Source of the DNA: Micromonospora_J zhanjiangensis
GTDB taxonomy: Bacteria; Actinomycetota; Actinomycetes; Mycobacteriales; Micromonosporaceae
Length of the DNA stretch: 64,000 nt
Assembly (NCBI RefSeq): GCF_042650605.1
Contig: NZ_JBHSBN010000020.1
Span: 65,029 to 129,028 of the forward strand
Direction of reading: 5' to 3'
Made by a program: the position numbers and the translations under genes. The notes below the pieces were generated by a model, which did no database searches, had not been told where the DNA came from, and was given only the letters and a program-made list of their open reading frames with translations. Of the stretch, positions 32,906-42,136 are shown piece after piece. Every line of letters starts with the position of its first letter. Within the stretch, counting starts at the first letter, position 1.

Positions 32906-33892
32906 TCACCGGGCGGCCTCCTCCTGGCCGGGTCCGCCGTCCACGGCCGCGCCGTCGGCGGTCGCGGTCGCCGCGCCGGCGGCCGGGCCCGCCTGCCGCA
33001 GCCCCTGCTTGCGCAGCGCGTACGCCTCGGCGCCCTTGCTCGGCTTGCGCCGCCGGGCCGGTGCGGTGACGCCCGGCGCCAACCGCCGGGAGGAGACCAG
33101 GAAGGCGGTGTGGGCGATCATGCGATGGTCCGGTCGGACGGCGAGCCCGTCGGCGTGCCAGTCGCGGACCAGCGACTCCCAGGCCCGGGGCTCGGTGAAC
33201 CCGCCGCGCTCGCGGAGCGCCTCCACCAATTCCGACAGCTGGGGAGTGGTCGCCACGTAACCGATGAACACCCCACCGGGGATCAGCGCCCGCTCCACCA
33301 GGTCGAGCGCCTCCCAGGGGGTCAGCATGTCCAGGATGATCCGGTCGAATCCGACCTCCGGGCAGTCGGCCACGTCGCCGACGTGCAGTCGCCACGCCGG
33401 ATGCGGTCCGCCGAAGAACTCCTCGACGTTACGCCGGGCAATCTCCGCGAAGTCGGGCCGCAACTCGTACGAGTGCACCTCGCCCCCGGTGCCGACGGCC
33501 CGCAGCAGGGAGCAGGTCAGGGCGCCCGAGCCGGCGCCCGCCTCGAGTACCTTGGCGCCGGGGAAGACGTCCCCCATGGCGACGATCTGCGCGGCGTCCT
33601 TGGGGTAGATGACCTGGGCGCCGCGCGGCATCGAGAGCACGTAGTCGGCCAGCAGCGGCCGCAGCGCGAGGTAGGCGGTGCCCCCGGCGGAGCTGACCAC
33701 GCTGCCGTCCGGCAGGCCGATCAACGCGTCGTGCTCCAGCGCGCCCCGGTGGGTGTGGAAAGATCTGCCCGGTTCGAGGGTGATCGTGTGCATTCGCCCC
33801 TTGGGGTCGGTCAGCTGCACCCGGTCACCCGGGCGGAACTCGCCCCGGCGTACCGCGGGCGGCGCCGGAACGTCGACGGGCCGCGCGGTCAT
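32906..33892 (-). CDS. trmI: tRNA (adenine-58-N1)-methyltransferase TrmI
   Basis: A 328-residue SAM-dependent enzyme. RGAQVIYPKDAAQIVAMGD is the TrmI substrate-binding region, VLEAGAGSGALT is the SAM motif, and DRIILDMLTPWE holds the catalytic Asp. It makes m1A58 in tRNA. The C-terminal 45 residues are an Ala/Gly-rich tail. In mycobacteria trmI (Rv2118c) also lies between a RecB-like gene and mpa, as here. It follows the site-2 protease gene by 64 bases. Confidence 0.95.
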   Translation of the reverse strand: MTARPVDVPAPPAVRRGEFRPGDRVQLTDPKGRMHTITLEPGRSFHTHRGALEHDALIGLPDGSVVSSAGGTAYLALRPLLADYVLSMPRGAQVIYPKDAAQIVAMGDVFPGAKVLEAGAGSGALTCSLLRAVGTGGEVHSYELRPDFAEIARRNVEEFFGGPHPAWRLHVGDVADCPEVGFDRIILDMLTPWEALDLVERALIPGGVFIGYVATTPQLSELVEALRERGGFTEPRAWESLVRDWHADGLAVRPDHRMIAHTAFLVSSRRLAPGVTAPARRRKPSKGAEAYALRKQGLRQAGPAAGAATATADGAAVDGGPGQEEAAR

Positions 33893-33956
33893 CCGGACAG
33901 CCCGTCGCGCTCGACGTCGCGGGGGTGGGGCCGACCGCGTCGGCCGCTGTGCTGGA

Positions 33957-35108
33957 TCACGTGTTCTTCATCTCTCGTTTCGGTTCGAGGAGCTGCGCCA
34001 GGTCGGCGACGTGCAGGACGCCGACCACATCTTCGCCTGACGTCACGACGTACTGTGCGCCCGGGTGGCTCTGCACGGCCTGGATCACCTGCTCGCCGGA
34101 GAGCCCGACCGGCAGGCTCGGCACGCCGTCGAGCGCCCGGGCCACCGTGTCCACCGACACCCAGGGTCGGCGCGCGGCCGGCACCGCGTCGGCGGCGGTG
34201 TGGTCGACCAGGGCCACCAACCGGCCGGACGAGTCGGTCACCCCGAGCGCGACGCCCGGCCCCACCTCGGCACCGCGCCGCTGGGCCTCGCCCAGCGGGG
34301 TACCCGTCGGCACCCGGAACACCGGCCGGGCCAGCCGGGCCAGATCGATCAACGGGAAACGGCGGCTGATCCGGGCGACCCGGATCGACTGGCCGGCGCC
34401 CTGCCAGAGGGTGAACGCCACCAGCAGCATCAGCGCCAGACCGAGCGGGGCGAGCACGCCGATCCAGGTCAGCAACGCGACCCCGACCGCGGTGGCGCCG
34501 GCGACCGCCCGACCGACCCAGCCGGCCACCTCGGTGCCGCGGTGCCGGTCCCGAGTGACCGCCCAGACCACCGCCCGCAGCGCCCGTCCGCCGTCCAGCG
34601 GCAGCCCGGGCAGGCTGTTGAAGACCGCGACCAGCAGGTTGCTGACCGCCAACTGGAAGGTCAACTGGTCGGGCAGCGTCCGGTCCGGCAGCGCCACGGT
34701 GGCCAGCACCGCCACCAGCCCGAGCACCAGCGACACCGCCGGCCCGGCGAGCGAGACCAGCAGGTCCACCCGGGGGCTGGGCGCGTCCCGGTCCATCTCC
34801 GTGTAACCGCCCAGCAGTTCCAGCGTGATGCCGCGTACCCCGATGCCGAACCGGCGGGCGGTCACCGCGTGTCCCAACTCGTGCAGCAGCACCGAACCGA
34901 GCAGGCAGACGACGAACCCGAAGCCGACCAGGTAGCCGGCGGCCTGGGACAGCTCCAACCGGTGCCGGACGTACTCGCCGTAGCTGACCGTGACCAGCAC
35001 CGCCAGCAGCACCATGGAGACGTTGAGAAAGACCGGAACGCCGAACACCCGACCGACGCGCAGGCCGGTTCGCCGCTCGGCCGGACGTCGGGGTGAGGTG
35101 TCCTCCAT
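33957..35108 (-). CDS. M50 site-2 protease with C-terminal CBS domain
   Basis: A 383-residue intramembrane metalloprotease. HELGH (residues 76-80) and NSLPGLPLDGG provide the zinc ligands in separate membrane helices. The last 130 residues hold CBS repeats (VVTSGEDVVGVLHVADL), which often sense adenine nucleotides. Family members cleave membrane-bound regulators. ATG 35108 has TACCAT exactly 7 nt upstream (leaderless). Divergent from the RecB-like gene. Confidence 0.92.
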   Translation of the reverse strand: MEDTSPRRPAERRTGLRVGRVFGVPVFLNVSMVLLAVLVTVSYGEYVRHRLELSQAAGYLVGFGFVVCLLGSVLLHELGHAVTARRFGIGVRGITLELLGGYTEMDRDAPSPRVDLLVSLAGPAVSLVLGLVAVLATVALPDRTLPDQLTFQLAVSNLLVAVFNSLPGLPLDGGRALRAVVWAVTRDRHRGTEVAGWVGRAVAGATAVGVALLTWIGVLAPLGLALMLLVAFTLWQGAGQSIRVARISRRFPLIDLARLARPVFRVPTGTPLGEAQRRGAEVGPGVALGVTDSSGRLVALVDHTAADAVPAARRPWVSVDTVARALDGVPSLPVGLSGEQVIQAVQSHPGAQYVVTSGEDVVGVLHVADLAQLLEPKREMKNT

Positions 35109-35115
35109 CGGCTAG

Positions 35116-35121
35116 ATGGTA
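35116..35121 (-). promoter_or_regulatory. -10 box (TACCAT) for leaderless M50 protease gene
   Basis: TACCAT, 7 nt, ATG 35108 on the minus strand. Confidence 0.5.
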
Positions 35122-35178
35122 CGGAAACCGGCGGCCGGGTGGACGCGCCCACCCGCCGGACCTGTCGTACCGGTGGCC

Positions 35179-35184
35179 TAACCT
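35179..35184 (+). promoter_or_regulatory. -10 box (TAACCT) for leaderless RecB-like gene
   Basis: TAACCT, 7 nt, ATG 35192. With the M50 box 58 bases away, this 83-base gap carries two divergent leaderless promoters. Confidence 0.55.
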
Positions 35185-35191
35185 TCCGGTC

Positions 35192-36181
35192 ATGACGGCG
35201 GAAACGGTGACAGCGCACCCGGCACCCACCCAACCGGCACCCGCCGGGGCCGACCCGGGGCCGGCCGGCCCGACGGCCCGGATCAGCGCCTCGCTGTCGC
35301 CCTCCCGGGCGGCGGACTTCAAGACCTGTCCGCTGCTCTACCGGTTCCGCAGCATCGACCGGCTGCCCGAGCGGACCACCGCGGAGCAGGCCCGGGGCAC
35401 CCTGGTGCACGCCGTGCTGGAGCGGCTGTTCGACCTGCCGGCCGCCGACCGTACCCCGGCGGCCGCCGGTGACCTGGTCGACCCGCAGTGGCAACGCCTG
35501 GTCGCCGAGCAGCCCGAGCTGGCCGACCTGTTCGACCCGGACGACACCGCCGGCCCGGTGGCGTTCCTGGCCTCGGCGCGGGACCTGCTCGGTGGCTACT
35601 TCAGCGTGGAGGACCCGTCCCGGCTCGAACCGGCCGAACGGGAGACGTTGATCTCCACCGTCGTGGACGACCGGTTGTTGATCCGCGGCTACGTCGACCG
35701 GCTGGACGTGGCGCCCGACGGCGCGCTGCGGGTGGTCGACTACAAGACCGGTGGCGCGCCGCGCGAGGCGTTCGAGGCGCGGGCGTTGTTCCAGCTCAAG
35801 TTCTACGCCCTGGTGCTGTGGCGGACCCGTGGCGTGGTGCCGCGGGTGCTCCGCCTGCTCTACCTCAAGGACGAGGAGATCTGCGACTACGCCCCGGACG
35901 CGGAGGAGCTGGCCCGGTTCGAGCGGACCCTGCTGGCCCTGTGGCGGGCCATCGAGCAGGCCACCGAGGCGCGCGACTTCCGGCCCAAGCCGAGCAAGCT
36001 GTGCGGCTGGTGCAGCTACCAGGCGCACTGCCCGGAGTTCGGCGGCACTCCCCCGCCCTTTCCCGAGCCGCCGACGGCCGGGCCCACACCGGCCGGACCC
36101 GTACCGGTGGGTCTGGTCCCGGCGGCCCGGCCCGCGTCGGCGGTCCCGGCCGACGCTCCCCCGCCCGGCGCGGATGAGTGA
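35192..36181 (+). CDS. RecB-family PD-(D/E)XK nuclease with Fe-S cluster cysteines
   Basis: A 329-residue nuclease. RVVDYKTG holds the Asp and Lys of the PD-(D/E)XK site. Cys46 (TCPLLYRFR) and CGWCSYQAHC near residue 275 form the four-cysteine Fe-S site of AddB/Cas4-like exonucleases. The N-terminal 30 and C-terminal 45 residues are Pro/Ala-rich. ATG 35192 is leaderless. In mycobacteria the same family (Rv2119) sits beside trmI, so the context is ancestral. Its partner, if any, is not visible. Confidence 0.92.
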   Translation: MTAETVTAHPAPTQPAPAGADPGPAGPTARISASLSPSRAADFKTCPLLYRFRSIDRLPERTTAEQARGTLVHAVLERLFDLPAADRTPAAAGDLVDPQWQRLVAEQPELADLFDPDDTAGPVAFLASARDLLGGYFSVEDPSRLEPAERETLISTVVDDRLLIRGYVDRLDVAPDGALRVVDYKTGGAPREAFEARALFQLKFYALVLWRTRGVVPRVLRLLYLKDEEICDYAPDAEELARFERTLLALWRAIEQATEARDFRPKPSKLCGWCSYQAHCPEFGGTPPPFPEPPTAGPTPAGPVPVGLVPAARPASAVPADAPPPGADE

Positions 36182-36338
36182 ACCTTTTCCAACCTGAACC
36201 CCGCGGCGCGCACGCGCCGCCGTCGACCCCGGCCGACGACGGCCGGCAAGGAAAGGTGGAAAAAGGATCAGTGCGGGTCATCCCCGAGGAGGAGGCCCGG
36301 CTCGACATCGGCGATGAGTCGCCCGCCGCAACGGCGAC

Positions 36339-36344
36339 TAGCGT
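36339..36344 (+). promoter_or_regulatory. -10 box (TAGCGT) for leaderless sensor kinase gene
   Basis: TAGCGT, 7 nt, ATG 36352. It fixes the kinase start well inside a longer open frame. Confidence 0.55.
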
Positions 36345-36351
36345 CATTGTC

Positions 36352-37566
36352 ATGGACAACAGCGTCGCCGACCGGCTGCGGCAGCGACCGTTGCAGGCCG
36401 ACATCCTGTTCGCGGTGGCGGTGGCGCTGTTCTCGTTCGCCGTCGGGTTGGTGCCGGCCCCGGAGACCGCCGGCACCCCGCTGCCCGTCGCGTTGGGCCT
36501 GGTGGTCCTCTGCGCGGCGCCCGTCGCCGTGCGCCGGCTGCGGCCGTGGGTGGCCGTCGGGGCGACCGTGGCCACGTTCGTCGTCACCTCGATCGCCCAC
36601 TACCCCACCGTCAGCCATGTCGTGGCCCTGCTGGTGCTGACGTACACGATGGCCGCCAACTGCCCGGCGAAGCCGGCGGTCGTCGCCACGGTCGCGTTGT
36701 GGACGCCCGAGATCCTGATCCCGCTGATTCTGCGGGCCGCGGGCGGCCTGGCCGACCAGCAGCCCGGTCCGGTCAGCGCGATCGGTGGCCTGTTGCCCGG
36801 GTGTGTCTTCTTCTTCGTCGGGCGGACCGTGCACGCCCGACGCACCTCCACGGCGGCGTTGCGGGAGCGGGCCCGGGTCGCGGAGGAGAACCAGCGTTCG
36901 CTGGCCGATCAGGCGGTCGCCGACGAACGCCGGCGGATCGCCCGCGAGCTGCACGACGTGGTCGCCCACCACGTCAGCGTGATGGGGGTGCTGGCCACCG
37001 GGGCGCGCCGGGTGCTGCGCCGCGACCCCGACGCGGCCGACGAGGCGTTGGGCACCATCGAGGACACCAGCCGCAGCACGCTGCGCGAGATGCGCCGGCT
37101 GCTGGACGTGCTGCGCACCGAGACCGAGCCGGCCGCGGACCTCAGCCCGCAACCCGGGCTGGCCGGGATCGAGTCGCTGGTCGAACAGGTCCGCGAGGCC
37201 GGCCTGCCGGTGACGCTGCGGGTGGACGGGGTGCCTGGTCCGCTGGATCCCGGGGTGGCGCTGACCATCTACCGGATCGTGCAGGAGGCGCTGACCAACG
37301 TGTTCAAGCACGCCGGGGCCGCGGCGACCGCGCAGGTCCGGCTCAGCTTCGGCGCGCTCTGGCTGATCGTGGAGATATTCGACACCGGGCACGGCCCGTC
37401 GCCCGGGCCCGGCCGGCTGGGGCACGGCCTGGTGGGCATGCGGGAACGGGTCGCCCTCTACAACGGCACGCTGCGCACCGGTCCCCGCCCGGGCGGCGGG
37501 TTCCGGGTGTACGCGAAGATTCCCGTGGAGCAACTTGGTGCACCCGTCGGCGGAGGTACGACATGA
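36352..37566 (+). CDS. Two-component sensor histidine kinase (HisKA_3, NarL/DesK type)
   Basis: A 404-residue membrane kinase. About five hydrophobic helices occupy residues 18-160. HisKA_3 follows with phospho-acceptor His201 in ELHDVVAHHVSVM, and a HATPase domain has the usual N-box (TNVFKHAGAA) and a glycine-rich lid (LGHGLVGMRERV). It phosphorylates the response regulator that follows. The stop overlaps an out-of-frame ATG in a start-site repeat. The signal is unknown. An ABC transporter of the FtsX/MacB type lies downstream, a pairing common for envelope-stress or peptide-resistance systems. Confidence 0.93.
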   Translation: MDNSVADRLRQRPLQADILFAVAVALFSFAVGLVPAPETAGTPLPVALGLVVLCAAPVAVRRLRPWVAVGATVATFVVTSIAHYPTVSHVVALLVLTYTMAANCPAKPAVVATVALWTPEILIPLILRAAGGLADQQPGPVSAIGGLLPGCVFFFVGRTVHARRTSTAALRERARVAEENQRSLADQAVADERRRIARELHDVVAHHVSVMGVLATGARRVLRRDPDAADEALGTIEDTSRSTLREMRRLLDVLRTETEPAADLSPQPGLAGIESLVEQVREAGLPVTLRVDGVPGPLDPGVALTIYRIVQEALTNVFKHAGAAATAQVRLSFGALWLIVEIFDTGHGPSPGPGRLGHGLVGMRERVALYNGTLRTGPRPGGGFRVYAKIPVEQLGAPVGGGTT

Positions 37567-37568
37567 GC

Positions 37569-37593
37569 GAGCGCAGCGGAGGGCCGACATGAG
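37569..37593 (+). repeat. Dispersed start-site repeat supplying the response regulator's ribosome-binding site and ATG
   Basis: It matches the copy at 32784-32808 (other strand) at 24 of 25 positions. It contains GCGGAGGGCCGACATGAG: GGAGGG lies 6 bases before the ATG at 37589. It fills nearly all of the 22-base gap between kinase and regulator. Confidence 0.85.
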
Positions 37594-38263
37594 CGGCGAG
37601 CGGCCGGTGCGGATCCTGCTCGTCGACGACCAGCCGCTGCTGCGGACCGGGTTCCGGATGGTGCTCGGCGCCGAGGACGACCTCGACATCGTCGGTGAGG
37701 CCGGTGACGGTGCGGAGGCGGTCGACCTGGCCCGGCGGCTGCTGCCGGACGTGGTGCTGATGGACATCCGGATGCCCCGGATGGACGGGGTGGCCGCCAC
37801 CCGGACGATCGTCGACGCCCGGCTGCCGGTACGGGTGCTGATCCTGACCACCTTCGATCTCGACGAGTACGTGGTGGGCGCGCTGCGGGCCGGGGCCAGC
37901 GGCTTCCTGTCCAAGGACGTACCCGCCGAGGACCTGGTCACCGCGATCCGTACGGTGGCCGCCGGCGAGGCGGTGGTGGCGCCCCGGATCTTGAAACGGC
38001 TGCTGGACAAGTTCGCCGACTCGCTGCCCGATCCGGGGGCCACCGCGCCAAAGGCGTTGGCCGCGCTGACCGAGCGGGAGCGCGAGGTCCTGGTGCAGGT
38101 GGCCCGCGGCCTGTCCAACGCGGAGATCGCCCGGGCGTTGTCGGTGAGCGAGACGACGATCAAGACCCACGTCGGGCACGTGCTGACCAAGCTGGGCCTG
38201 CGCGACCGGGTGCAGGCCGTGGTGCTGGCGTACGAGACGGGTCTGGTGCGGCCCGGCTCCTGA
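37589..38263 (+). CDS. LuxR/NarL-family response regulator
   Basis: A 224-residue regulator. The receiver domain has ILLVDDQ (acidic pair), Asp59 phospho-acceptor in VVLMDIRMPRMDG, and the switch Thr/Lys (ILTTFD, FLSKD). The C-terminal LuxR helix-turn-helix contains LTEREREVLVQVARGLSN and IKTHVGHVLTKLGLRDR. ATG 37589 has a GGAGGG site. It pairs with the preceding kinase and probably controls nearby genes; a perfect palindrome 250 bases downstream is a candidate site. Confidence 0.95.
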   Translation: MSGERPVRILLVDDQPLLRTGFRMVLGAEDDLDIVGEAGDGAEAVDLARRLLPDVVLMDIRMPRMDGVAATRTIVDARLPVRVLILTTFDLDEYVVGALRAGASGFLSKDVPAEDLVTAIRTVAAGEAVVAPRILKRLLDKFADSLPDPGATAPKALAALTEREREVLVQVARGLSNAEIARALSVSETTIKTHVGHVLTKLGLRDRVQAVVLAYETGLVRPGS

Positions 38264-38704
38264 GCGGCCGGGTACCACCGACGACGGGGTGGGGTCGTCC
38301 CGTCGGCCGATCCCGGACCCCGCCCTCGGTCGTACCCGGAAATCGGCCGCGGGCAGGAGGGCGTGGGCACGGGCGGCGCCTACCGTTGGTGACGTCGCCG
38401 CTGGCCACGGCGGTGCGGTAGAGGGCTCCGGCCGCCGATCGGCCCGACCGCGGCACCAACCACTGTTACGTTCGGTGATCAGACGTGTCGTCGGGGTGGC
38501 GGCGGTCCGGCGTGTCCGGCGCCGGACACGGGCCGCGCGTTCAGGGGGAACCCTGAGCCGGCATCCGGGCCGACCCGCAGCGAAAAATCCGCGTCCGGCT
38601 CCGCCCAGGGTCGGACGCTGCGGACGGTGACGGGGCCGAGGATGGAACCTGCCGGCCGGACCACGGTCCGGCCGGACCAGAGACTTCACCAGAAGGAGAA
38701 AACA
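38264..38704 (+). promoter_or_regulatory. 441-base intergenic region upstream of the ABC transporter, with palindromes
   Basis: No gene is supported here. It contains a perfect 20-base palindrome at 38511-38530 (CGTGTCCGGC and its complement) and an 11-2-11 inverted repeat at 38652-38675 (CCGGCCGGACC...GGTCCGGCCGG) just before the ribosome-binding site AAGGAG (38693-38698). The first is a good operator candidate for the adjacent response regulator or another factor. The second may act in RNA as a stem close to the start codon. Confidence 0.55.
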
Positions 38705-39472
38705 TTGACCGCGACGGTGGCCAGCGACACGCAGGCTGCGGCCCGCGCCCGTGACGTGTGGAAGGTGTACGGCACCGGCGAGGCGCAGGTGGTCGCGCTG
38801 CGGGGGGTCAGTGCCGAGTTCGAACGCGGTCGGTTCACCGCGATCATGGGCCCGTCCGGCTCCGGCAAGTCGACCTTGATGCACTGCCTGGCCGGGCTGG
38901 ACGCGGTGACCCGGGGCACCATCGAGATCGGCGACACCACGGTGACCGGGCTCGGCGACGCCGGCCTGACCAAGCTGCGGCGGGACAAGGTCGGCTTCAT
39001 CTTCCAGCAGTTCAACCTGCTGCCGACGCTGAGCGCCAAGGAGAACATCCTGCTGCCGCTGTCGATCGCCGGGCGGAAGCCGGACCAGGCCTGGTTCGAC
39101 ACGGTGATCGCGACGGTGGGACTGGGTGACCGGCTCGGCCACCGACCGAGCCAGCTCTCCGGCGGCCAGCAGCAGCGGGTGGCCTGCGCCCGGGCGTTGG
39201 TGTCCCGCCCCGAGGTGGTCTTCGCCGACGAGCCGACCGGCAACCTGGACTCCCGTTCCGGCGCCGAGGTGCTCGGCTTCCTGCGCCGGTCGGTGGCCGA
39301 GTACGGGCAGACCATCGTCATGGTCACCCACGACCCGGTGGCCGCCTCGTACGCCGACCGGGTGGTCTTCCTCGCCGACGGTCAGATCGTCTCGGAGCTG
39401 GTCGAGCCGACCCCGGAGACCGTGCTGGACACCATGAAGAAGCTCGACGGCGCCGCCGAGGCGGGCCACTGA
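38705..39472 (+). CDS. ABC transporter ATP-binding protein (MacB/LolD-like)
   Basis: A 255-residue ATPase. GPSGSGKST (Walker A), LSGGQQQR (signature), VVFADEPTGNLD (Walker B) and the switch His (VTHD) are all present. The DEPTGNLDS sequence is characteristic of the MacB/FtsE/LolD group, which works with FtsX-fold permeases. The start is TTG 38705, six bases after AAGGAG; upstream in-frame codons are not family-like. The stop overlaps the permease ATG by one base. Confidence 0.93.
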   Translation: MTATVASDTQAAARARDVWKVYGTGEAQVVALRGVSAEFERGRFTAIMGPSGSGKSTLMHCLAGLDAVTRGTIEIGDTTVTGLGDAGLTKLRRDKVGFIFQQFNLLPTLSAKENILLPLSIAGRKPDQAWFDTVIATVGLGDRLGHRPSQLSGGQQQRVACARALVSRPEVVFADEPTGNLDSRSGAEVLGFLRRSVAEYGQTIVMVTHDPVAASYADRVVFLADGQIVSELVEPTPETVLDTMKKLDGAAEAGH

Positions 39473-42027
39473 TGCTGCGCGCGACGTTCAAGAGCCTGCT
39501 GGCCCGCAAGGTCCGGCTGATCCTGTCCGGCCTGGCCGTGGTGTTGGGCGTGATGTTCGTGTCCGGCGCCTTCGTCCTCACCGACACGCTGGGCCGGTCC
39601 TTCGACGCGGTGTTCGCCGACGCGTACGCCGACACCGACGTCGCGGTGAGCGCCAAGCCGAAGGTCGCGGTGAGCGAATCCGAGGGTGAGCAGGTCGCCG
39701 CCACGTTCCCGGTCGCCACCCTGGCGAAGGTCCGCGCGGTCCCCGGGGTGGAGCGCGCCACCGGCGAGGCCCAGGCCGACGGCGCGCGGGTGATCGGCAG
39801 CAACGGCAAGGCGCTCACCTCGGTCGGACCGCCGCAGCTCGGCGGCAACTGGACCGGCGATGACGGCCTGGTGAAGCTGCGCGAGGGGCACGGCCCCACC
39901 GCCAACGACGAGATCGCGGTCAACGCCGCCGTCGCCCAGGCCGCGAAGATCAAGGTCGGTGACCGGGTCGGGGTGCTGACCCTCGGTCCCCGACGCGAGT
40001 TCACCCTGGTCGGGATCTTCGGCTACAGCGGCGGCCGGGACAGCATCGGCGGGATGCAGCAGGTGGCCTTCACCGAACCGGTCGCCCAGCGGCTCATGCT
40101 TGGCGAGCCCGGGGTCTACAGCAGCATCACCGTGCACGCCGCCGCCGGTGTCGGTGACGCCGTCCTGCGCGACCGGATCGCCGCCGAACTGGGCGACGGG
40201 TACGTCGTCAAGACCGGCAAGCAGCTGTCCGACGAGGCGTCGGCGAGCCTGAAGGAGGCGTTGTCCTTCTTCAACAAGATCCTGCTTGGTTTCGCCGGGG
40301 TGGCGCTGTTCGTCGGCATCTTCCTGATCCTGAACACCTTCTCGATCATCGTGGCCCAGCGCACCCGCGAGTTGGCGCTGCTGCGGGCCGTCGGCGCGAA
40401 CCGTCGCCAGGTCGTCGGATCGGTGCTGGTCGAGGCCGTGGTGATCGGGCTGTTCGCCTCGGTGCTCGGCCTGGGCGCCGGGGTCGGCGTCGGTGCGCTG
40501 CTCGCGTATCTCTTCGGCAAGTTCGGCGGCGGCCTGGAACTGGCCGGCATCGGCGTGCCCGCCGCGGCGGTGGTCAGCGCCTTCGCCGTCGGCCTGGTGG
40601 TGACCGTCGTCGCCGCGGTGCTGCCGGCGCTGCGGGCCTCCCGGATCCCACCGATCGCGGCGATGCAGGACGTCGCCAACCCGGACCGGCCGTTGACGAA
40701 GCTCAGCGTGGCCGGCGCCGCGGTGTCGGCGGTCGGCGGCACGCTGCTGGCCGTCGGGCTGACCGGCAAGGCCGGCGACGGCAACGGCACGCTCTGGACG
40801 ATCCTCGGTGGGGTGCTGCTCGCCTTCATCGGGGTGGCGCTGCTGACCCCGCTGATCAGTCGGCCGGTGGTCGGCCTGCTGGGCCGGTTGTTCTCCTGGT
40901 CGGTGCCGGGCAAGCTGGGCCGGCTCAACTCCGGCCGCAACCCGCGCCGCACGGCGATCACCGCCGCCGCGCTGATGGTCGGCATCGCGCTGGTCACCGG
41001 CGTGACGGTGATCCTCGGCTCGGCGAAGGACAGCCTGACGGCGCTGGCCGAGGACACCATCCAGGCGCAGTTGGTCATCGCCGGTCAGCAGAACGGGCCC
41101 CGCCCGCCGACGTTCGACCCCGCGGTGCTCGACCGGGTGGCCGCCATCCCCGGCGTACGGTCGGTGGCCGGCGAGTACGGCGACCGGGCGATGGTCAACG
41201 GCAAGCAGACGTACGTCTCCGCGACCAGCAACGTCGCGGCGCTGAAGGACATCTACCAGGCCCGGGCCACCGCGGGCAGCATCGACTCGCTCGGGCCGGA
41301 CCAGATGCTGGTCGACTCCGGCACCGCGGCCAAGCGGGGGCTCACCGTCGGCGCGAGGGTGCCGGTGCAGCTGTCCCGGGGCGAGCCGAAGACCTACACG
41401 CTCAGCGGCATCTACGCCGAGTCCGACCTGTTCGGCGGCTTCCTGCTGCCGGTACAGGCGACGAAGGACTTCGCCGTACCGCAGCCGAGCCGGGCCTACC
41501 TGCAGCTCGCCCCCGGTACGCCGGTGGACCGGGTGCAGCCGCAGGTGGACGCCCTGCTGCGGGACAGCCCCGAGGTGACGGTCACCGACCGGGCCGAGTT
41601 CATCAAGCAGCAGACCAGCCAGTTCGACACCATCCTGACGATGATCCAGGTGCTGCTCGCGCTGGCGATCCTGATCGCGGTGCTGGGCATCGTCAACACG
41701 CTGGCCCTGTCGGTGCTGGAGCGGACCCGCGAGCTGGGTCTGCTGCGGGCGATCGGACTGCGCCGGGGTCAGACGATGCGGATGATCACGGTCGAGGCGG
41801 TGGTGATCTCGATCTTCGGCGCGCTGCTCGGCGTGGTGGTCGGGTCCGGCATCGGTGCCGCGGTGGTCCGGGCGCTGCACGACGAGGGCATCAAGAAGTT
41901 GGTGTTCCCGTGGTCCCAGATGGGGTTGTTCCTCGGGTTGGCCGCGGTGATCGGCGTGGTGGCCGCGGTGCTGCCGGCGATCCGGGCGGCCCGGATCAAC
42001 GTGCTCGGCGCGATCGCACACGAATAA
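39472..42027 (+). CDS. ABC transporter permease, FtsX/MacB fold, duplicated
   Basis: An 851-residue permease with an N-terminal membrane helix, a large extracytoplasmic domain (about 45-260), three helices (about 265-410), a second helix/extracytoplasmic unit (about 475-720) and three final helices. FtsX signatures RTRELALLRAVGANRRQV and RTRELGLLRAIGLRRGQT mark the two halves. Such permeases use mechanotransmission to drive export or extraction of lipids or peptides rather than classic import. Co-translated with the ATPase and downstream of a two-component system. Confidence 0.93.
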   Translation: MLRATFKSLLARKVRLILSGLAVVLGVMFVSGAFVLTDTLGRSFDAVFADAYADTDVAVSAKPKVAVSESEGEQVAATFPVATLAKVRAVPGVERATGEAQADGARVIGSNGKALTSVGPPQLGGNWTGDDGLVKLREGHGPTANDEIAVNAAVAQAAKIKVGDRVGVLTLGPRREFTLVGIFGYSGGRDSIGGMQQVAFTEPVAQRLMLGEPGVYSSITVHAAAGVGDAVLRDRIAAELGDGYVVKTGKQLSDEASASLKEALSFFNKILLGFAGVALFVGIFLILNTFSIIVAQRTRELALLRAVGANRRQVVGSVLVEAVVIGLFASVLGLGAGVGVGALLAYLFGKFGGGLELAGIGVPAAAVVSAFAVGLVVTVVAAVLPALRASRIPPIAAMQDVANPDRPLTKLSVAGAAVSAVGGTLLAVGLTGKAGDGNGTLWTILGGVLLAFIGVALLTPLISRPVVGLLGRLFSWSVPGKLGRLNSGRNPRRTAITAAALMVGIALVTGVTVILGSAKDSLTALAEDTIQAQLVIAGQQNGPRPPTFDPAVLDRVAAIPGVRSVAGEYGDRAMVNGKQTYVSATSNVAALKDIYQARATAGSIDSLGPDQMLVDSGTAAKRGLTVGARVPVQLSRGEPKTYTLSGIYAESDLFGGFLLPVQATKDFAVPQPSRAYLQLAPGTPVDRVQPQVDALLRDSPEVTVTDRAEFIKQQTSQFDTILTMIQVLLALAILIAVLGIVNTLALSVLERTRELGLLRAIGLRRGQTMRMITVEAVVISIFGALLGVVVGSGIGAAVVRALHDEGIKKLVFPWSQMGLFLGLAAVIGVVAAVLPAIRAARINVLGAIAHE

Positions 42028-42057
42028 CGGGGGGTGCCGAGCAACGGGGGGGAACCG

Positions 42058-42098
42058 CGGGCGGGGCGACGTCAATGAGGGGGACGCCGCCCCGCCCG
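42058..42098. terminator. GC-rich hairpin between convergent permease and HAD genes
   Basis: CGGGCGGGGCG (42058-42068) pairs with CGCCCCGCCCG (42088-42098). Inside, CGTC and GACG extend the stem after one mismatch, leaving a 9-base loop. It lies 30 bases past the permease stop and 38 past the HAD stop. Confidence 0.7.
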
Positions 42099-42136
42099 TC
42101 GGGCTCAGACCCGGATCCGTGTACGCGTACTCGTTG

